Assembly: GCA_050297015.1 (NCBI GenBank)
Contig: JBNKRZ010000017.1
Span: 1-39,437, forward strand
DNA from: JACKJA01 sp050297015
Lineage (GTDB): Bacteria > Pseudomonadota > Alphaproteobacteria > Micavibrionales > Micavibrionaceae
Direction: 5' to 3'
DNA length: 39,437 nt
A model generated the notes under the pieces. That model had not been told where the DNA came from and ran no database searches. It saw nothing but the letters and a program-made list of their open reading frames with translations. A program made the translations under genes and the position numbers. Numbering within the stretch: the stretch's first letter is position 1; every line of letters starts with the position of its first letter. Of the stretch, positions 33,084-39,437 are shown piece after piece.

Positions 33084-35687
33084 TTATCCCTCTAGGCTTT
33101 TAGAGACAATCTCATATACATCCGAGGTAATATCTGGAATCGCCGCTATACGTTCCAAACAGGCCTTCATCTTCGCTCGCCGGTCAGGCGTATAGCGCCG
33201 CCACTCTTTGAATGGCGTTAGCATCCGGGCGGCAATCTGCGGATTTATCGCATTCAGTTCAATCACAGCCTCGGTCAAGAAATCATAGCCGGAACCGCTC
33301 CCGTCATGGAAAGACACCGGATTATTCATCGCGAAGGCCGCATAAAGCGAACGCACCCGGTTCGGATTGGTCATAGTGAAATCGGGATGAGCTTTAAGTT
33401 TGCGAACATCATGGATCGTATCGGCGCGCACCGCTGCAGCCTGCATCGCAAACCATTTATCCACGACAAGCGGATAGGTTTTAAAACGCTCATAGAAATC
33501 GGCAAAGGCTTCTTCACGCGCCGGTACGTTCATATCCGCTAAAGCCGCTAAGGCCGCCGCACGATCCGTCATATTATTCGCCTGGTCGTACTGAAGCTTA
33601 AGCAAAGCGGGATCGTTCAGATAACGCAAAACACAGTTTTGCAAGCTGCGCCGGGCGATAGCCTCAAAATCATTTTGGAAGGGATCGACCGTCCGGTTCG
33701 TATCATACACTTTGCGCAGCTGTTCGCCATGCTTGCGCGCGATGGCTTCTATGACCTTTTCCCGCACAGCATAAATAGCCGTCGGATCAACCTGTTCTCG
33801 GTGCTGGCCGATGAAAGCAACATCCGGCAAAGTCAAAGAGCGTGCCAGCAGCGCCTTATCAACGCCGGGCATCAAAGCCTGATCGAGTAAAGCGCCATAA
33901 ACGTCAAGGAAATCGGCGGGCACATCATTATATTCCACGCCGCCGTCCTGCGCATCAATCAAACGATTCAGCACACGCAGCGCATAAGTCTGCCCGGCCT
34001 CCCAGCGGTTAAAACCATCATTGTCATGGACCATCAAAAAGCGCAGCCCCGCCTCGTTAATATCGGTCGTCAACTTCACCGGCGCGGAAAAACCGCGCAA
34101 AATAGAGGGGACAGGCTGAGAAGGGATATTTTCAAAAACAAAATCCTGCTTTTCTTCACTCAGCTCCAAAAGCTCTTCGGCCATGTCGTCACCGTTAGGC
34201 CCCAGCAGCCCCACACGCACAGGGATAAGCATCGGCTGCTTCTCTTTTTGCCCCGGTGTCGGCGCAAGAGATTGCGAAAGGCTTAGCGTATAGGTTTTGC
34301 TTTCCTCATCATAACGCCCGGAGGCTTTGATTTCCGGCGTACCCGCTTGCGTGTACCAGCGAAAGAATTGCCCCATATCACGGCCAGAGGCATCAGCCAT
34401 ACATTGAACAAAATCCTCGCAGGTCACAGCTTGCCCGTCATGGCGGTCAAAATAAAGGTCTGTCGCCTTACGATAGGTTTCAGGACCGAGAAGCGTATGC
34501 TGCATCCGGATGACTTCTGCGCCCTTTTCGTAAACCGTCATGGTATAGAAGTTATTGATCGTAATAAACTGGTCCGGGCGCACAGGGTGGGCGAGGGGCC
34601 CCGCATCTTCAGGGAATTGCATACGGCGCAAATGCGTCACATCATCAATGCGCTGCACCCCGCGGGAATTCATATCACTCGAAAATTCCTGATCCCGGAA
34701 AACGGTCAAGCCTTCCTTCAAAGAGAGCTGGAACCAATCGCGACAAGTAATCCGATTGCCCGTCCAGTTGTGAAAATATTCGTGGGCCACGACCCCTTCA
34801 ACACGCATAAAATCATGATCCGTCGCCGTTTCCGGATGGGCGAGAACAAGGGCCGTGTTAAAGATATTCAGCGACGTATTCTCCATGGCCCCCATATTAA
34901 AGTCGCTAACGGCGACAATGTTGAAACCGTCATATTCATAGACACGGCCATAGACATCTTCATCCCACTTCATGGATTTTTTAAGAGACGTCATCGCATG
35001 CCCGCACTGCGTTTCATCACCATCACGCACGTAAATGCGCAAAACGACATCACGCCCCTTGCACGTTCTAAACGTATCTTCAATATGCACAAGATCCCCG
35101 GCGACAAGCGCAAAGAGATAACAGGGCTTTGGGAAAGGATCGTGCCAAACGGCAAAATGACGCTCACCGTCCACATCACCATCCTCTATCAAATTTCCAT
35201 TGGACAGCAAAACGGGGCAGTCTTTTTTATCCGCCTCAATCCGCACTTTAAAAGTTTGCATCACATCCGGACGGTCGAGCGCATAGGTGATCCGGCGAAA
35301 GCCTTCGGCCTCACACTGCGTACAGTACGCCCCCCCCGACTTGTACAGCCCCTCCAGCGCCGTATTGGCCGCAGGATTAATCTCCGTTGCTACCTCAAGT
35401 GTAAATTCGTCGAAAGAGGGCGCTAGAATCGTAAGGCTTGTTTCATCAAGCGTATAATCTTTATCATTTTCTAGAATTTTACCGTCGAGAGATACGGCTT
35501 TGAGCACCATATGCTCACCGTTCAGAACCAGCGTTTCATCACCCGCACGGGTCTTTTTAAATTGCGTCTTCGCCGTTACAAGCGTGCGCTCTTCGGAAAT
35601 ATTAAAATCGAGATCAATATGCTGCGCGGTGTAAGCAGGTTCTTGATAGTCTTTAAGATAGATCGTTTGTGGCGTATCGGTTTTCAT
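33084..35687 (-). CDS. pepN: Aminopeptidase N (M1 family)
   Basis: A zinc aminopeptidase that releases N-terminal residues from peptides in the cytoplasm. From ATG 35687 it has 867 residues, the usual length. The exopeptidase motif GAMEN (266-270) and zinc motif HEYFH (302-306) followed by the downstream Glu of LKEGLTVFRD are intact, and the large C-terminal helical domain is complete. I chose 35687 because MKTDTPQTIYLKDYQEPAY aligns with the normal PepN N terminus. ATG 35738 has a better AAGGA but lies deeper in obgE. Either way it overlaps the end of obgE, by 35 or 86 bp. Confidence 0.93.
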   Translation of the reverse strand: MKTDTPQTIYLKDYQEPAYTAQHIDLDFNISEERTLVTAKTQFKKTRAGDETLVLNGEHMVLKAVSLDGKILENDKDYTLDETSLTILAPSFDEFTLEVATEINPAANTALEGLYKSGGAYCTQCEAEGFRRITYALDRPDVMQTFKVRIEADKKDCPVLLSNGNLIEDGDVDGERHFAVWHDPFPKPCYLFALVAGDLVHIEDTFRTCKGRDVVLRIYVRDGDETQCGHAMTSLKKSMKWDEDVYGRVYEYDGFNIVAVSDFNMGAMENTSLNIFNTALVLAHPETATDHDFMRVEGVVAHEYFHNWTGNRITCRDWFQLSLKEGLTVFRDQEFSSDMNSRGVQRIDDVTHLRRMQFPEDAGPLAHPVRPDQFITINNFYTMTVYEKGAEVIRMQHTLLGPETYRKATDLYFDRHDGQAVTCEDFVQCMADASGRDMGQFFRWYTQAGTPEIKASGRYDEESKTYTLSLSQSLAPTPGQKEKQPMLIPVRVGLLGPNGDDMAEELLELSEEKQDFVFENIPSQPVPSILRGFSAPVKLTTDINEAGLRFLMVHDNDGFNRWEAGQTYALRVLNRLIDAQDGGVEYNDVPADFLDVYGALLDQALMPGVDKALLARSLTLPDVAFIGQHREQVDPTAIYAVREKVIEAIARKHGEQLRKVYDTNRTVDPFQNDFEAIARRSLQNCVLRYLNDPALLKLQYDQANNMTDRAAALAALADMNVPAREEAFADFYERFKTYPLVVDKWFAMQAAAVRADTIHDVRKLKAHPDFTMTNPNRVRSLYAAFAMNNPVSFHDGSGSGYDFLTEAVIELNAINPQIAARMLTPFKEWRRYTPDRRAKMKACLERIAAIPDITSDVYEIVSKSLEG

Positions 35688-36699
35688 CGAAGGACTCGTC
35701 CGTGACTTTTGTTGATTGGATAACTCTGTCCAATTCATATACCACGTCCTTCACGCCCTCACCAGACACGCCAGAGATTTGATACACCTTTTTCCCTATC
35801 GCTTTTTCCAGCGTTTGCGCCTGATCGGCGGCCAATTCCGGCCCCAGCGCATCGCATTTGTTCAGCGCGATAATTTCAGGTTTTTCAGCAAGGCCAGAAC
35901 CATATTCAGCCAGTTCGTTGCGGATCACGTTATAAGCCTCGACAATATCGTTCTGTGTGGAATCGATCACATGCAGAAGAACACTTGTCCGCTCCACATG
36001 GCCGAGGAAGCGATCCCCCAACCCTTGCCCCTCATGTGCACCTTCGATCAAGCCCGGAATATCGGCCAGTACGAATTCATGCCCGCCGTCAATTCTAACC
36101 ACCCCCAGATTCGGGTGAAGGGTCGTAAAAGGATAATCGGCAATTTTGGGATGCGCACGGGTACAAGCCGCCAGAAAAGTCGATTTTCCGGCATTGGGAA
36201 GCCCCACAAGCCCGACATCGGCAATCAGCTTCAAGCGCAACCATACGGCACGTTCCTGCCCCTCCCAGCCGGGAAGAGCCTTGCGCGGTGCCTGATTGGT
36301 AGCGCTTTTATAATGGGTATTCCCAAAACCGCCATCGCCACCTTTAAGAAAAGTGATTTTCTGTCCGGTCTCCATCATGTCGAAAAGAATCGTCTCTTTA
36401 TCCTCGTCGAGGATTTGCGTTCCCACAGGAACCTTAATGACACAATCATCACCGCCCGCACCGGTTTTATTACGGCCCGCCCCACCTTCACCGGGGCGCG
36501 CACGGAAGTGCTGTTGATAGCGAAAATCAATCAAGGTGTTGAGCGTATCAATGCATTCAAATATGACATCGCCGCCCTTGCCGCCGTTACCACCGTCAGG
36601 CCCACCAAACTCGACATATTTTTCGCGCCGGAAGCTCACGCAACCGGGACCGCCATGTCCGCTTTCAAGATAGATTTTTGCCTGATCGAGGAATTTCAT
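35653..36699 (-). CDS. obgE: GTPase ObgE/CgtA
   Basis: Obg is an essential GTPase in large-subunit assembly and stress control. The 348-residue protein has the glycine-rich Obg domain (1-158, starting MKFLDQAKIYLESGHGGPGC), then the G domain with P-loop GLPNAGKST, switch TTLHPNLG, DIPGLIEGAHEG and NKCD. It lies downstream of rplU-rpmA as usual, but a strong terminator ends 11 nt before its start codon. Its 3' end overlaps pepN. Confidence 0.96.
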   Translation of the reverse strand: MKFLDQAKIYLESGHGGPGCVSFRREKYVEFGGPDGGNGGKGGDVIFECIDTLNTLIDFRYQQHFRARPGEGGAGRNKTGAGGDDCVIKVPVGTQILDEDKETILFDMMETGQKITFLKGGDGGFGNTHYKSATNQAPRKALPGWEGQERAVWLRLKLIADVGLVGLPNAGKSTFLAACTRAHPKIADYPFTTLHPNLGVVRIDGGHEFVLADIPGLIEGAHEGQGLGDRFLGHVERTSVLLHVIDSTQNDIVEAYNVIRNELAEYGSGLAEKPEIIALNKCDALGPELAADQAQTLEKAIGKKVYQISGVSGEGVKDVVYELDRVIQSTKVTDESFDENRYATNDLS

Positions 36700-36710
36700 C
36701 TGTTTTCACT

Positions 36711-36740
36711 CAAAATAAAAGGGGAGGTCAAACCTCCCCC
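36711..36740 (-). terminator. Rho-independent terminator between rpmA and obgE
   Basis: On the minus strand GGGGAGGT pairs perfectly with ACCTCCCC around a TTG loop (36721-36739), followed by TTTTATTTT (36712-36720). The T-run ends 11 nt before the obgE start codon. Confidence 0.88.
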
Positions 36741-36771
36741 TCCATAAATTCTATACGCTTACACGCTAAAC

Positions 36772-37056
36772 TTACTCAGCCGCTTTCGCCATAGCGTCGT
36801 TAGCGGCCGGAATAATGTTTACCGTCTGGCGCCCATCACGGCCCATAGCAAATTTCACAGCGCCTTCAACCAGAGCGAAGATCGTGTGATCTTTACCCAT
36901 GCCTACATTGTGGCCGGGATGGAACTTCGTGCCACGCTGGCGAATGATGATGTTACCGGCAGCAGCATATTGCCCGCCATAAATTTTCACGCCGAGACGG
37001 CGGCCAGCCGAATCACGACCGTTATTGGAACTACCACCTGCTTTTTTATGTGCCAT
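36772..37056 (-). CDS. rpmA: 50S ribosomal protein L27
   Basis: The 94-residue protein begins with MAHKKAGGSSNNGRDSAGRRLGVK, the canonical L27 N terminus that reaches the peptidyl-transferase centre, with no cleavable N-terminal extension of the kind found in Firmicutes. The core ends with a segment typical of the family. It follows rplU by 28 bp and is followed by a strong terminator. Confidence 0.97.
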   Translation of the reverse strand: MAHKKAGGSSNNGRDSAGRRLGVKIYGGQYAAAGNIIIRQRGTKFHPGHNVGMGKDHTIFALVEGAVKFAMGRDGRQTVNIIPAANDAMAKAAE

Positions 37057-37084
37057 TTTTTATTCTCCTACAAATTCTTAGAAA

Positions 37085-37366
37085 TTAAGCCGCTTTAACG
37101 TCGGTAATCTCAATCAACGTCAAGTCCTGACGGTGACCTTTGGTCCGGCGATAGTTTTGACGGCGTTTCTTTTTGAAGATCGTTACTTTCGGGCCGCGCA
37201 CATGTTCAAGGATCTTGGCCTTAACACTGGCTTTCTTGCCCCCTTCAGCATAAAGAACTTCCACATCAACAGCGGCGCCTTCCTTGCCTTCCAGTTTTTC
37301 TACTTCAATTTTATCATCTTTGGCGACTTTGTATTGCTTACCGCCGGTACGAATTACTGCAAACAT
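37085..37366 (-). CDS. rplU: 50S ribosomal protein L21
   Basis: From ATG 37366 the protein has 93 residues and starts with the canonical MFAVIRTGGKQYKV. The C-terminal KKKRRQNYRRTKGHRQDLT motif is diagnostic. The frame from 37378 would add four residues (MVSK) and is also possible, since neither start has a strong Shine-Dalgarno. It is the first gene of the rplU-rpmA operon behind a near-consensus promoter. Confidence 0.96.
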   Translation of the reverse strand: MFAVIRTGGKQYKVAKDDKIEVEKLEGKEGAAVDVEVLYAEGGKKASVKAKILEHVRGPKVTIFKKKRRQNYRRTKGHRQDLTLIEITDVKAA

Positions 37367-37409
37367 TTTGCTAACCATTCTTTATATGTTCTGATTCACG
37401 AAGCCCCGA

Positions 37410-37437
37410 AATATACGCAAAGCCCCGTTTCTGTCAA
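37410..37437 (-). promoter_or_regulatory. Promoter of rplU-rpmA
   Basis: On the minus strand a perfect TTGACA (37432-37437) is followed after 16 nt by TATATT (37410-37415). The predicted transcription start lies about 40 nt before the rplU start codon. This is the strongest promoter match I found in the window. Confidence 0.8.
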
Positions 37438-37587
37438 GAAAATATACGTATTTTCTGCAAAAAAAATATAAACAAGCCTTAATCAGGAAGCTGTGGATAT
37501 TAATCTATTTATTGCTGCTATCTTTGATTATTGCGTTTAGCGTGGGAATCAGGAAAGAACTCCACACGTGTTTCAGGAAGAAATGAT

Positions 37588-38385
37588 ATGTTTGCAGGAG
37601 CAGAAATACAGGCTCTTCTAACGGGAGCACAGGAAGCCTTAGGCCAAGGGCAAAGCGCTTTCTCTAACCGCTATTTTTATGATAAACACTCATCCCGCTC
37701 TTTAGAGGAAAAGTCCGGGGACGATTCAGATCATCTGGACCTTTCTGGTGAGGCGCGGGAAATACTACACAGAGAAAGAGAAAAAGAATCTTTTGATGCG
37801 CTTTTTAAATCCGGCAAAAATCAGCGCGATATAAACCAGGACCGCATCGAAGAACAATTAAAACAGATTAAAGAACAAATTGATTTTCTCAATGATCTGC
37901 TGGAAGAGGGCACACCGAAACAGACCGATCACCTAATAAGGCGCGCCGAACAAACAGGGAAAGCACTTCAATCTCTGAGTCGGGAGCTTGGCGTCGACCG
38001 TTCGCAAAACACACTACAAATCAGCCAACAGCAACTCGACGTGCAAGCTTTCAGCCTAACCGCGCGCTTCAACAGCATTGCCACTTACGAAACATCGGAT
38101 GGTCGCCAAATCACGCTCGAACAAAATATAGATATTCAATTTGATTATGTGCAAATCGCCTATAGCGAACAAAGTTTGTCTCTGGCCAGTGCGCCATCAG
38201 CACCGGAAGACTTGTTAAATGACTTTCGTTCTTTGACGCAAGGATTTAACGACTTCCTGAGTGAAATGCAGAGCATCCTGAGCAGTGAAGACCGTGTCCC
38301 GCCGAGTCTGTCACAAATCATTCGGGATTTATTAAGCGCCGCACTGGAAAACAACCAAGAGCACTACCTCGACCAAACGGCTTAA
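37588..38385 (+). CDS. Hypothetical protein, mostly helical (265 residues)
   Basis: Not recognised. From ATG 37588 (AGGA 9 nt upstream) it has 265 residues. No signal peptide or membrane segment is seen. The short motif HLDLSGEAREIL at about residue 49 resembles the LS-x-EA-x-E/A-LL pattern found in FlgM-like and other flagellar proteins, which is a weak hint. A Glu/Lys/Gln-rich coiled coil follows (about 66-130), then a more beta-like region (about 145-195) and a helical C terminus. It stands alone and converges with the 38392 gene after 6 bp. The longer frame to 37531 has no ribosome binding site. Confidence 0.7.
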   Translation: MFAGAEIQALLTGAQEALGQGQSAFSNRYFYDKHSSRSLEEKSGDDSDHLDLSGEAREILHREREKESFDALFKSGKNQRDINQDRIEEQLKQIKEQIDFLNDLLEEGTPKQTDHLIRRAEQTGKALQSLSRELGVDRSQNTLQISQQQLDVQAFSLTARFNSIATYETSDGRQITLEQNIDIQFDYVQIAYSEQSLSLASAPSAPEDLLNDFRSLTQGFNDFLSEMQSILSSEDRVPPSLSQIIRDLLSAALENNQEHYLDQTA

Positions 38386-38391
38386 TGCTCT

Positions 38392-38994
38392 CTAATGGCG
38401 TGTCGCGTGCGCCGGCATTTCATGGAATATCTTGTACGCACGGGGCGATATAACCTCATTTCTCTCTGGGGCAGCATGATTGACATCATATTCAGAAGCC
38501 GGAAGTCCCGACAACGGATCGGGGCGTGATTGCACCTTTCGAACAATAGAAAGTGCCCGCTTATAATGGTCCGATTCCAGTTCAGCCATCAAAGCCAAAA
38601 GCGCGATATCCTTTTCCAACAATACGCGGTAAAACTTATCAATTGATTCCGGGATAGAAGAAAGAACAGTCTCTATCTTCCCAAGCTCTTCTTCGGAAAC
38701 CCCTGCATCACGGAACAACCCTATAATTTGCCCCCACATATCGTCATATTTTTTGACACGCGCAATCTCTTCACTTCTGGTGCGTTCATCAAGCTTTTTA
38801 CAAAGATCTTTTATTTCTTGAAGACTCTGAAGCGTCGCTTCCTGCGTATGAAGGAGCTTCTTAAACACAACGTCATGATGTTTCAGATAATGTTCACACG
38901 CATGCAGCATTACCTCATCCGCATCCAGCAAACGAAGATCGTCATCAGTCATATCCTCAGAAAAGTCTAGTTCCTCAGATTCCACCTTATCCAT
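38392..38994 (-). CDS. Hypothetical protein, acidic helical (200 residues)
   Basis: Not recognised. The 200-residue protein has a very acidic N terminus (MDKVESEELDFSEDMTDDD), followed by helices with many Leu, Glu and Lys residues that probably form coiled coils (about 25-150), and a Pro- and His-containing tail (PAHATRH). No signal peptide, membrane segment or cysteine pair of note. It converges on the 37588 gene and lies next to a tRNA-Ser gene on the same strand. Two unknown genes ending face to face beside a tRNA could be lineage-specific content. Confidence 0.7.
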   Translation of the reverse strand: MDKVESEELDFSEDMTDDDLRLLDADEVMLHACEHYLKHHDVVFKKLLHTQEATLQSLQEIKDLCKKLDERTRSEEIARVKKYDDMWGQIIGLFRDAGVSEEELGKIETVLSSIPESIDKFYRVLLEKDIALLALMAELESDHYKRALSIVRKVQSRPDPLSGLPASEYDVNHAAPERNEVISPRAYKIFHEMPAHATRH

Positions 38995-39102
38995 ACTGCT
39001 TTAATCCCCACACACCCGTTTACCATTCAATTTTATCATACCTCCCCTTCAAAAGACAAGGCACGGCGACGAAAAGGCATAATTTGAAAATAGAGAAAAA
39101 TA

Positions 39103-39192
39103 TGGCGGATGGGGTGGGATTCGAACCCACGATGGGCTTGCACCCATGCCGGTTTTCAAGACCGGTGCTTTCAACCACTCAGCCACCCATCC
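39103..39192 (-). tRNA. tRNA-Ser (UGA anticodon), CCA encoded
   Basis: The minus strand folds as a class II tRNA. The acceptor arms GGATGGG (39186-39192) and CCCATCC (39107-39113) pair fully, then a G discriminator and encoded CCA (39103-39105). The anticodon arm is CCGGT-CTTGAAA-ACCGG, with anticodon TGA at 39156-39158. A long variable arm (CATGGGTGCAAGCCCATC) and the T arm GTGGG-TTCGAAT-CCCAC are intact. The long variable arm plus UGA means serine. Confidence 0.97.
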
Positions 39193-39218
39193 GTTTATAT
39201 GATTATGAAGCAGCATCG

Positions 39219-39271
39219 AAAAAAGCTTTCGACTGAATACATGATATAAGCATTTCCTGCAAAGCTTTTTT
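39219..39271. repeat. 11-bp inverted repeat upstream of the last gene
   Basis: AAAAAAGCTTT (39219-39229) and AAAGCTTTTTT (39261-39271) are exact reverse complements separated by 31 nt. The stem is A/T-rich except for the central GC. It lies between the tRNA-Ser gene and the 39304-39403 inverted repeat. Function unknown; it could bind a protein as DNA or fold weakly as RNA. Confidence 0.6.
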
Positions 39272-39303
39272 AGATACTGTAGTCACATGTTATGCATATT
39301 TCT

Positions 39304-39403
39304 GTTCGTTTTTCAGATAAAAGGATCAAGTTTTTGGTCCGCAGGACATGCCAAAGCATATTCAAGGAGCAAAAACGATGATAACTTTATCTGAAAAACG
39401 AAC
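39304..39403. repeat. Nested inverted repeat enclosing a translation start
   Basis: The outer arms GTTCGTTTTTCAGATAAA (39304-39321) and TTTATCTGAAAAACGAAC (39386-39403) are perfect 18-bp reverse complements. Inside them GTTTTTG (39330-39336) and CAAAAAC (39370-39376) pair over 7 bp, and GTCC/GGAC can form a small hairpin near 39337-39348. The Shine-Dalgarno (39364-39369) and start codon (39378-39380) of the 39378 gene lie inside, and the right outer arm is codons 3-9 of that gene. Confidence 0.85.
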
Positions 39404-39437
39404 CCGAAGGGCGCGGCATCTTTTTGCGTCTGTTCGC
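39378..39437 (+). CDS. Start of a gene cut by the window edge
   Basis: A strong AAGGAG (39364-39369) lies 8 nt before ATG 39378. The 20 visible codons begin MITLSEKRTRRARHLF and are open to the edge. The N terminus is basic. No family can be named from so little. Its start is wrapped in a long inverted repeat that could control translation. The upstream gap from the tRNA holds only inverted repeats and no convincing promoter. Confidence 0.5.
   Translation, partial: MITLSEKRTRRARHLFASVR

Noticed and set aside
34347..35426. A 359-codon open frame on the plus strand opposite pepN
   Set aside because: pepN on the other strand carries all conserved motifs; the frame is a shadow of its codon use and has no recognisable domain.
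35716..36747. A 343-codon open frame on the plus strand opposite obgE
   Set aside because: obgE is intact with all G-domain motifs; the antisense frame has no ribosome binding site or family features.

Overview
The window is a chromosomal segment of an alphaproteobacterium of moderate GC content. The main clues are a CcrM-type adenine methyltransferase with a cluster of its GANTC sites in its own promoter region, an F0 ATP synthase operon with both b and b' subunits and no F1 genes, a mutY / dciA / DsbA-like / smc neighbourhood, and an envC / ctpA / divergent deacetylase / rppH run. Host placement below class level is inference; a Micavibrionales-like or Rhodospirillales-like lineage is possible. 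I see no CRISPR array, prophage or plasmid genes. Almost all of the window is dense housekeeping DNA with overlapping or near-touching operon genes.

Layout. 1-1842: a palindromic repeat, a 6S RNA gene with its promoter, then fau (5-formyl-THF cyclo-ligase) and a YmdB-type phosphodiesterase. 1845-3058 (minus): an unrecognised protein and a CheY-like receiver protein. 3261-10156 (plus): yebC, a second palindromic repeat, ruvCAB, ybgC, tolQRAB; pal is absent. 10159-16724 (minus): rppH, divergent polysaccharide deacetylase, ctpA, degenerate envC, rlmH, rsfS, nadD and an isochorismatase-like hydrolase. 16772-19350 (minus): atpI-atpB-atpE-atpF'-atpF. 19491-28240: a small orphan gene, then smc, a DsbA-like oxidoreductase, an OmpA-like protein, suhB, efp and dciA on the minus strand, with mutY diverging from dciA. 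28309-29133: a secreted protein of unknown function. 29152-37366 (minus): ccrM, rnhB, a sodium:solute symporter, a YqaJ/lambda-type exonuclease, pepN, obgE, rpmA, rplU. 37588-39437: two unrecognised genes, tRNA-Ser(UGA) and the first 20 codons of a gene inside a long inverted repeat.

How the genes work together: DNA repair and chromosome upkeep (ruvCAB, mutY, dciA, smc, rnhB, ccrM, exonuclease), envelope constriction and peptidoglycan remodelling (tolQRAB, envC, ctpA, deacetylase, OmpA-like protein), ribosome assembly and translation (rsfS, rlmH, efp, obgE, rpmA, rplU, tRNA-Ser), and energy (F0 ATP synthase).

The most notable signals are not genes. There are ten GANTC sites within 157 bp over the ccrM promoter. 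A 72-bp palindromic repeat is inserted in frame in rnhB next to a catalytic Asp. A nested inverted repeat encloses the start of the last gene. A 21-bp tandem duplication copies a ribosome binding site plus start codon. A strong terminator ends 11 nt before obgE.
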